The notes beneath the pieces are model-generated. The model ran no database searches. It saw only the letters and a list, made by a program, of their open reading frames with translations, and was not told where the DNA came from. A program made the position numbers and the translations under genes. Of a stretch of DNA of 10,208 nucleotides, positions 5,681 through 10,208 are shown in pieces. Position 1 is the first letter of the stretch, and every line of letters begins with the position of its first letter. Origin of the DNA: Planctomycetota bacterium (lineage in GTDB: Bacteria > Planctomycetota > Planctomycetia > Pirellulales > Lacipirellulaceae); the NCBI GenBank assembly GCA_024278035.1, contig JAJRUA010000271.1, forward strand, positions 1-10,208. Direction: 5' to 3'.

Positions 5681-5988
5681 CTTCGCCAACGAGAGACTCG
5701 CGGCAGGTCAATCCCTATCTGCCGATCGCCTTAAGTCCTCTGTGGTTTTGTGTAGTGTGCCGTTAATTCTGTAAATAGCTTTAGCATACGAGAGCCGGGA
5801 TCGCTGGGGGCTTGTGACGAAAAACTCTTGCAAATCCCCCTGCTGGAAATGAGGGCCCCCACGCTTTGCGCTAAAGGGGCATAAAAACATCCCTTAAAAA
5901 CCGGCGTAACGGTTGCGGATTTGGAATTGTCTGAGAGAATAGAGAATTAGACCTCTTCCAACGAATTCCACCGGAACGGAACCCTCCT

Positions 5989-7791
5989 ATGCTTCGCCAC
6001 GCTTCCTTTGTTTTTTTGTTGTTGGCAGCCTCGGTTGCTTTTGCCGGCCCCTACGATGCACCGGCGGGCTACTACGCCTCGGCCACCGGAACGGGCGCGG
6101 TCCTCAAAGCACAACTGCAGGACATCATCGATAACCACACGGTCTTCTCCTACGGCGCGGCACGTTCCATTCTGCAAGACACGGATGTGGACCCCAACGA
6201 CCCGGATCGGATGATCTTGGTTTATAGTCGCGAGTCGATCGACGTGTCGGCGATCAATCCGGGCGGCAGTATTCCTGGTTGGGACTCCGGCAACACCTGG
6301 AACCGTGAGCATACTTGGCCCCGGAGCCGTAACGTTGGCAACTCCGGGCCCGACAATACCGACTTGCATCAACTGCGTCCCTCCGATCCTGGTGTGAATG
6401 GAGATCGGGGCAATCTCAACTTTGGAGGCGTGTTTGGTGCACAGGGTTTTGGTCAAGTGAACGATGGAGGCACGAAGTGGTATCCGGGCGACGCGGACGC
6501 CGGCATGATCGCCCGGCAACAGTTCTACATGGCCGTTCGTTACGATGGTTCGGACAGTGCGACCGTTGACTTGGAGCTGCAGCCGGGGAACCCCAGTTTG
6601 TCGCAAGGCCTGGGCGATCTCAATCGAATGATCGAATGGAACTACTTGGCAGTGCCAGACAACTTTGAGCTGCGCCGTAACGATGTGATCTACGACGATT
6701 ACCAAGGGAACCGCAACCCGTTTGTGGATCGCCCCGAATTGGTTTGGAGCGTTTTTGTCGATCAAGAAAACGATACGCAATTGACGCTTGCTGGTGGCAC
6801 GAGCACGGGCGGCGGCGGATCGACCTTGGATGTCGATCTTGGCCGAGTTTACGTCGGTGGCGCGACTCCTTCCAATACGAACGTCACGGTACAGAAAACG
6901 GGCGTCGATGGAACTTACTACCGTGTCTCGGCTACCGGAGGAGCAACCAGCACGTTGGAAGACCAGTACAATGCCTTTGCAATGGGCGGCGGAGGAGCGA
7001 CAGCCATCTCGGTGGGCCTAAACACCTCGACCGCGACCTCCGGCCTGAAAACAGGGCAGGTAATTATCGACAATCTCGACGTGACAATGGCTGGCGGTGC
7101 AGGAAAAGGAGCGAATGACGAGGACGATGTGATTGACCTCAGCTTTGCTGTGCTCGACCAGCCGGTCGCTTCGTTCGATGCGATCTCGCTAACGACTTCG
7201 ACCGTTATTGACTTTGGCGACGTAACGGCTGGAGGGGGAACGCTCGACCTGGGGGCCTCGTTCGTAAACTTTGCTGGGGCCGGATCGCCGGGCTTTGCGT
7301 CGGACCTTGATTTCGATTCGCTATTTGGCGTTGGCGATACGGGTATCTTGACGACCAACTTGTTCGCGTCCAGTGGTCTTGAGCAAGGGGACTCTCAGCT
7401 TTTCAATGCCCTGCTTGATACGTCGGTTCCGGGGGATTTCTCCGCCACCTACACGCTGAACCTCTCGGGCGAAAACCTACCGGGCGAGCAAACTCAACAG
7501 TTGACGCTGACGCTGCTAGCGAACGTCGTGGCCAGTTTGACGGGCGACTACAACGGCAACGGCATCGTCGATGCGGCCGACTACACCATCTGGAAAGACA
7601 CGCTAGGTTCCATGGTTGATCTCTCGGCTGATGGCGATGGGAATGGCACTGTCGATGCGGCTGACTACACCGTTTGGGCCAACAACTTCGGTGCCACCTC
7701 GGCCTTCTCGTCCACCGTACCGGAACCGGCGACGTGGTTGCTTTCCGTGCTGGCGATGACGCTGGTGGGACGTTGTGCTGCTCGCCGCTGA
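5989..7791 (+). CDS. Secreted endonuclease I-type nuclease with dockerin and PEP-CTERM-like tail
   Basis: The protein is predicted to be an exported non-specific DNA (possibly RNA) nuclease of the His-Me-finger endonuclease I family. A signal peptide covers 1-19 (cleavage after AFA). The nuclease domain spans about 35-265: WNREHTWPRS (104-113) with catalytic His108, TDLHQLRPSDPGVNGDRGN (124-142) with the metal-binding Asn142, and the closing RNDVIYDDYQGNRNPFVD (230-247). Residues 268-510 form Gly/Thr-rich beta-sandwich-like domains. A two-part dockerin type I calcium repeat follows, GDYNGNGIVDAADYTIW (519-535) and GDGNGTVDAADYTVW (549-563). The C-terminus is VPEP (577-580), a hydrophobic stretch and CAARR, a PEP-CTERM-like sorting tail cut by an exosortase. 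It probably scavenges extracellular DNA for phosphate or nucleosides, by inference. Compact secreted relatives have only the nuclease part. The ATG at 5989 gives an ideal signal peptide; no ribosome-binding site is obvious. Confidence 0.93.
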   Translation: MLRHASFVFLLLAASVAFAGPYDAPAGYYASATGTGAVLKAQLQDIIDNHTVFSYGAARSILQDTDVDPNDPDRMILVYSRESIDVSAINPGGSIPGWDSGNTWNREHTWPRSRNVGNSGPDNTDLHQLRPSDPGVNGDRGNLNFGGVFGAQGFGQVNDGGTKWYPGDADAGMIARQQFYMAVRYDGSDSATVDLELQPGNPSLSQGLGDLNRMIEWNYLAVPDNFELRRNDVIYDDYQGNRNPFVDRPELVWSVFVDQENDTQLTLAGGTSTGGGGSTLDVDLGRVYVGGATPSNTNVTVQKTGVDGTYYRVSATGGATSTLEDQYNAFAMGGGGATAISVGLNTSTATSGLKTGQVIIDNLDVTMAGGAGKGANDEDDVIDLSFAVLDQPVASFDAISLTTSTVIDFGDVTAGGGTLDLGASFVNFAGAGSPGFASDLDFDSLFGVGDTGILTTNLFASSGLEQGDSQLFNALLDTSVPGDFSATYTLNLSGENLPGEQTQQLTLTLLANVVASLTGDYNGNGIVDAADYTIWKDTLGSMVDLSADGDGNGTVDAADYTVWANNFGATSAFSSTVPEPATWLLSVLAMTLVGRCAARR

Positions 7792-7799
7792 GTGCTTTT

Positions 7800-8660
7800 A
7801 TGCTACTCGGTTACAACACGAATGGATTTGCCCATCATGCACCACTGGAGACGCTCGAAGTATTGGCTTCGATTGGCTATCGATCTGTCGCGCTGACGAT
7901 TGATCAGGGTATCCTCAACCCACACGACGCGAAGCTGGGCGATCAGACTGGGCGCGTACGGCGGCTGGCTCGGAAATTGGGGCTAACGTTGGTGGTCGAA
8001 ACGGGTGGACGGTATCTGCTGGATCCTTGGCAGAAGCACGAGCCGACGCTTGTCTCCTCTGCCCCCGATCGGCGACAAGTGAGAGTGGCATTCTATATGC
8101 AGGCGATTGAAATCGCCCGAGAATTGCAAGCGACTTGCGTTTCGCTTTGGTCCGGAGTGGTACTGGACGGGGCTTCGCGCGATGAGGCAATGGATCGACT
8201 GACCGAAGGTCTCCGGCCTATCCTAGAGCATGCGGCTCACGAAGGAAAACGGATCGCTTTTGAGCCGGAGCCGGGAATGCTGATCGCGAAACTCACGGAC
8301 TACACCGAATTAAAAGAGCGTCTTATCTCAACGGGTGCTCCGATTGACCCCTTACGACTGACGATCGACATTGGCCACTTGCACTGCCAGGGAGAAACGC
8401 CGATCGCCGATCATTTGGCTTGCCATGCCGACGATTTGGTAAACGTCCATATCGAGGATATGCGATCGGGAGTGCATGAGCATTTGATGTTCGGCGAAGG
8501 AGAAATCGACTTCCCGCCGATTCTTAATCAGCTTGCAAAAATCGGTTACGATGGCCCCGTGACAGTGGAGCTGAGCCGCCACAGCCACATGGCCCCGGTG
8601 GCCGCCCAGCAGGCGTACGATTTCCTGGCCCCACTGGTTACGGTAGCGGAAAAAACTTGA
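7800..8660 (+). CDS. Sugar phosphate isomerase/epimerase-like TIM barrel (AP endonuclease 2 fold), EboE-like by context
   Basis: A cytoplasmic 286-residue xylose-isomerase-like TIM barrel. Family features: [13 protein letters not shown] at the first strand, [10 protein letters not shown] (67-76), FEPEPGM (154-160) with a candidate metal Glu, TIDIGHLH (188-195) with Asp190 and His193, [19 protein letters not shown] (214-232) with His217 and Glu219, [11 protein letters not shown] (232-242), and [11 protein letters not shown] (253-263) with Glu258. These cover the usual divalent-metal ligands, so it should be active. The frame is open from 7674, but that would overlap the nuclease in another frame with poor sequence; ATG 7800, eight bases after the nuclease stop, gives the natural barrel start. 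No Shine-Dalgarno is visible, so coupling to the upstream gene is possible. Its downstream partner suggests an Ebo-type metabolite pathway, the eboE position. The substrate is unknown and other epimerase roles are equally possible. Confidence 0.88.
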   Translation: MLLGYNTNGFAHHAPLETLEVLASIGYRSVALTIDQGILNPHDAKLGDQTGRVRRLARKLGLTLVVETGGRYLLDPWQKHEPTLVSSAPDRRQVRVAFYMQAIEIARELQATCVSLWSGVVLDGASRDEAMDRLTEGLRPILEHAAHEGKRIAFEPEPGMLIAKLTDYTELKERLISTGAPIDPLRLTIDIGHLHCQGETPIADHLACHADDLVNVHIEDMRSGVHEHLMFGEGEIDFPPILNQLAKIGYDGPVTVELSRHSHMAPVAAQQAYDFLAPLVTVAEKT

Positions 8661-8752
8661 ACCACGAAGACACGAAGAAGAAAAATCAACTTATACGGAA
8701 TCATTCGCGACCCTTCTTCTTTTTCCTTCGTGCTCTTTGTGCCTTTGTGGTT
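8660..8752. repeat. Palindromic repeat with CACGAAG/CTTTGTG units
   Basis: The first 18 bases of the left arm (8660-8677, AACCACGAAGACACGAAG) match the reverse complement of the right end (8735-8752) at 15 of 18 positions. The left arm repeats CACGAAGA twice and runs into AAGAAAAA; the right arm has the same word three times with one extra unit, then TTTTTCTT-type sequence. It starts on the last base of the isomerase stop codon and fills most of the 145-base gap to the next gene, so it may reduce read-through between the two. No coding potential. Confidence 0.8.
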
Positions 8753-8805
8753 CCCTTTGCTTTAATTTGCAAGCGGTTACTTCACAACGATCTAGATGGA
8801 TTAAA

Positions 8806-10203
8806 ATGTCCGATTATGTTGTCTTACTTTCCGTTCCAGGATTGCGTGAGAAAGATTTAGCACACATGCCGCGGCTTGCTGCGCTGACGGCGAGGGGAGA
8901 TCGGGCACCGATCGCGGCGAGCTTTCCGGCGGTGACTTGCCCGGTGCAGGTGAATATGACGACCGGCGTTCCGCCTGAGGAGCATGGAGTGGTCGCTAAT
9001 GGTTTTTATTGGCGCGACGGCCTGACGCCAGGGTGTGGCCCTAAGACGGATGGCGTCGAGATGTGGACCGCTTGGGACGATGTGGTCCAGCAACCTCGTA
9101 TTTGGGATCGATTGCGTGAACAAAACCCGGCGCTAACGTCGGCCGTTTGGTTTCCGCTCTTGGCCAAGGGGTGTGGTGCCGAGTACGTCGCGACGTTTGC
9201 GCCGATTCATAACCCCGACGGTAGTGAATCGCTTTGGTGTTACACCAAGCCAGAAGGGATGTACGGCGAATTGCGCGACGCGTTGGGGCATTTCCCGCTC
9301 AAGCACTTTTGGGGGCCGCTCGCAGGAATTCAGAGCACGCAATGGATCGTCGATTCACTGCTTTGGCTTTTAGAACGGGAGCAGCCGCGGTTTTCTTATG
9401 TTTATCTGCCGCATTTGGATTATGCGGCACAGAAGTTTGGCCCCGATTCGTCTGAAGCGGTTGCCGCTTGCACGGAACTAGACGTAGAGCTAGGACGGTT
9501 ATTTGATGGCTACCACCGGCAGCTAGGACAAGCGCCACTGTGGCTTGTTGCGTCGGAGTATGCCATTACGCCCGTTTCGCATGTGAGCTACCCGAACCGC
9601 GTGTTGCGGGATGCGGGGTTGCTTGCCGTAAGAATGGACGACGATGGTCGTGAGCAACTTGACTACGCCGGGAGCGACGCCTGGGCACTGGCCGACCATC
9701 AGCACAGCCATGTTTTCGTTCGTGATCGAAACGCGGCAGTGATTGAACAGGTTGCCCAGCTTTTTCAAGGCGCTGAAGGAATCGCCGATGTGATTGGTGC
9801 CGATCGGCAAACAAAACTTGGTGTTCGGCATGAACGAACGGGGGACTTGCTGCTGGTCTCAGAGCCGTGTAGTTGGCAAGCCTATTATTGGTGGTACGAT
9901 GACGCGCTCGCCCCATGCTATGCCCGCTCGATCGACATCCATCGTAAGCCGGGTTACGACCCCATCGAAATGTTTTATGATCCGGCCCTGGCCAGTCTCC
10001 ACGGCGGCAGTCTCCACGGAGGCAAGGGGCAGGGCGGGGGCACCCCGCTCGACGCAACACTAGCACGCGGCTCGCACGGAGCCCCGCCCCTTACCGAGGC
10101 CCAGCGAGGGGTGATTTTGTCGAGCGAACGGGGCGTGTTCGTCGAGCGGCTGATGGCGGACATTGATGTTTGTCAGCTTGTGTTGCAGCAATTTGGTGTT
10201 TAG
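8806..10203 (+). CDS. Alkaline-phosphatase-superfamily protein, type I phosphodiesterase/nucleotide pyrophosphatase-like, EboF-like by context
   Basis: 465 residues, no signal peptide, so probably cytoplasmic. The fold is recognised from [20 protein letters not shown] (40-59), where Thr44 sits at the nucleophile position, [14 protein letters not shown] (58-71), and RGSHGAPP (421-428) near the C-terminus with His424 at a metal-ligand position. Other canonical positions are changed: the first strand reads LLSVPGLR (7-14) with Pro11 where Asp is usual, [12 protein letters not shown] (204-215) keeps Asp205 but has Gln209 for His, and [10 protein letters not shown] (248-257) replaces the SDHG ligands with Glu251-Tyr252. 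The protein may use fewer or different metals, or bind without hydrolysis. Residues about 396-412 are a Gly-rich insert with a duplicated SLHGG. ATG 8806 is chosen because upstream codons fall inside the repeat. Follows the isomerase-like gene, as eboF follows eboE in Ebo clusters; substrate unknown. Confidence 0.88.
   Translation: MSDYVVLLSVPGLREKDLAHMPRLAALTARGDRAPIAASFPAVTCPVQVNMTTGVPPEEHGVVANGFYWRDGLTPGCGPKTDGVEMWTAWDDVVQQPRIWDRLREQNPALTSAVWFPLLAKGCGAEYVATFAPIHNPDGSESLWCYTKPEGMYGELRDALGHFPLKHFWGPLAGIQSTQWIVDSLLWLLEREQPRFSYVYLPHLDYAAQKFGPDSSEAVAACTELDVELGRLFDGYHRQLGQAPLWLVASEYAITPVSHVSYPNRVLRDAGLLAVRMDDDGREQLDYAGSDAWALADHQHSHVFVRDRNAAVIEQVAQLFQGAEGIADVIGADRQTKLGVRHERTGDLLLVSEPCSWQAYYWWYDDALAPCYARSIDIHRKPGYDPIEMFYDPALASLHGGSLHGGKGQGGGTPLDATLARGSHGAPPLTEAQRGVILSSERGVFVERLMADIDVCQLVLQQFGV
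9993..10022 (+). repeat. 15-base in-frame tandem duplication inside the phosphodiesterase-like gene
   Basis: CAGTCTCCACGGCGG (9993-10007) is followed at once by CAGTCTCCACGGAGG (10008-10022), 14 of 15 identical, encoding SLHGG twice. It leads into a Gly/Lys-rich stretch (KGQGGG) before the conserved [12 protein letters not shown] phrase. It looks like a slippage-derived loop expansion that keeps the frame. Confidence 0.85.
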
Positions 10204-10208
10204 TGGGA

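Larger units (their letters stand above)
5375..5988. other. Non-coding region of 614 bases rich in hairpins
   Basis: No credible gene is visible. From left to right it holds a hairpin (5417-5442), a 17-base tandem repeat (5442-5475), an inverted pair of related hairpin elements (5485-5528 and 5636-5680) with a terminator-like hairpin between them (5554-5574), a CGGCAG/CTGCCG stem (5701-5706 with 5719-5724), and an AT-richer leader ahead of the nuclease gene. GGGGG (5805-5809) faces CCCCC near 5839, suggesting another weak stem. I compared it with RNase P RNA, tmRNA and tRNA signatures and saw none. The last 100 bases should hold the promoter of the nuclease gene, but no clear -35/-10 pair stands out. 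Confidence 0.6.

Noticed and set aside
5375..5720. Known structural RNA (RNase P RNA, tmRNA, 6S-like) in the hairpin-rich gap
   Set aside because: The conserved RNase P and tmRNA sequence signatures were not found on either strand.
5708..5890. 60-residue minus-strand frame upstream of the nuclease gene
   Set aside because: No ribosome-binding site, no domain, and it occupies the expected leader of the nuclease gene.
5947..6780. 277-residue antisense frame over the nuclease domain
   Set aside because: The plus-strand frame has a signal peptide and catalytic motifs; the antisense product (rich in Val, Arg, Ile) is a shadow of its codon pattern.
7674..7799. Upstream extension of the isomerase frame
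   Set aside because: It overlaps the dockerin/PEP-CTERM coding sequence in another frame and gives a non-family N-terminus; ATG 7800 fits the barrel start.
8737..8805. Upstream extension of the phosphodiesterase-like frame
   Set aside because: The extra 23 residues are translated from the palindromic repeat; the family strand begins right after ATG 8806.

Overview
The window looks like chromosome from a planctomycete, most likely of the Pirellulales type. The main evidence is a secreted nuclease that ends in a dockerin-type calcium repeat pair followed by a PEP-CTERM-like tail. Supporting evidence is a TatC with a roughly 95-residue extra periplasmic loop, a small Pirellulales-style lipoprotein, weak or absent Shine-Dalgarno sequences, and intergenic regions full of palindromic repeats. 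The taxonomic assignment is inference from these traits, not from a marker gene.

Layout: (1) 99-232 is a long imperfect palindrome. (2) 279-1229 (+) is an exported alpha/beta-hydrolase-like gene, interrupted by an in-frame TAG at 405-407 and carrying Gly where the family has its nucleophile Ser. (3) 1234-1324 is a palindromic repeat between convergent genes. (4) 1356-2366 (-) is tatC. (5) 2563-3537 (+) is a zinc-dependent mannose-6-phosphate isomerase (manA), divergent from tatC. (6) 3686-3958 (+) is a small putative lipoprotein. (7) 3966-4091 is a second palindromic repeat. (8) 4208-5374 (+) is an RsuA/RluB-family rRNA pseudouridine synthase with long basic tails. (9) 5375-5988 is a 614-base non-coding region with three related GC-rich hairpins, two of them in an inverted pair whose pairing is kept although the sequence has changed. 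(10) 5989-7791 (+) is a secreted endonuclease I with dockerin and PEP-CTERM-like tail. (11) 7800-8660 (+) is a sugar phosphate isomerase/epimerase-like TIM barrel starting 8 bases after the nuclease. (12) 8660-8752 is a third palindromic repeat. (13) 8806-10203 (+) is an alkaline-phosphatase-superfamily (type I phosphodiesterase-like) protein with several altered metal-ligand positions.

Most genes are single-function housekeeping or export genes without an obvious shared pathway. The exception is the last pair, isomerase-like plus phosphodiesterase-like, which resembles the eboE/eboF part of the Ebo metabolite-traffic clusters known from cyanobacteria, Pseudomonas and some algal plastids; the other ebo genes, if present, would lie beyond the right edge. 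TatC, the lipoprotein, the exported hydrolase and the PEP-CTERM nuclease all concern export to the periplasm or cell surface, but nothing in the sequence links them as one system. The strongest points for follow-up are the altered phosphodiesterase active site, the amber-interrupted hydrolase and the structure-conserving hairpin pair at 5485-5680.
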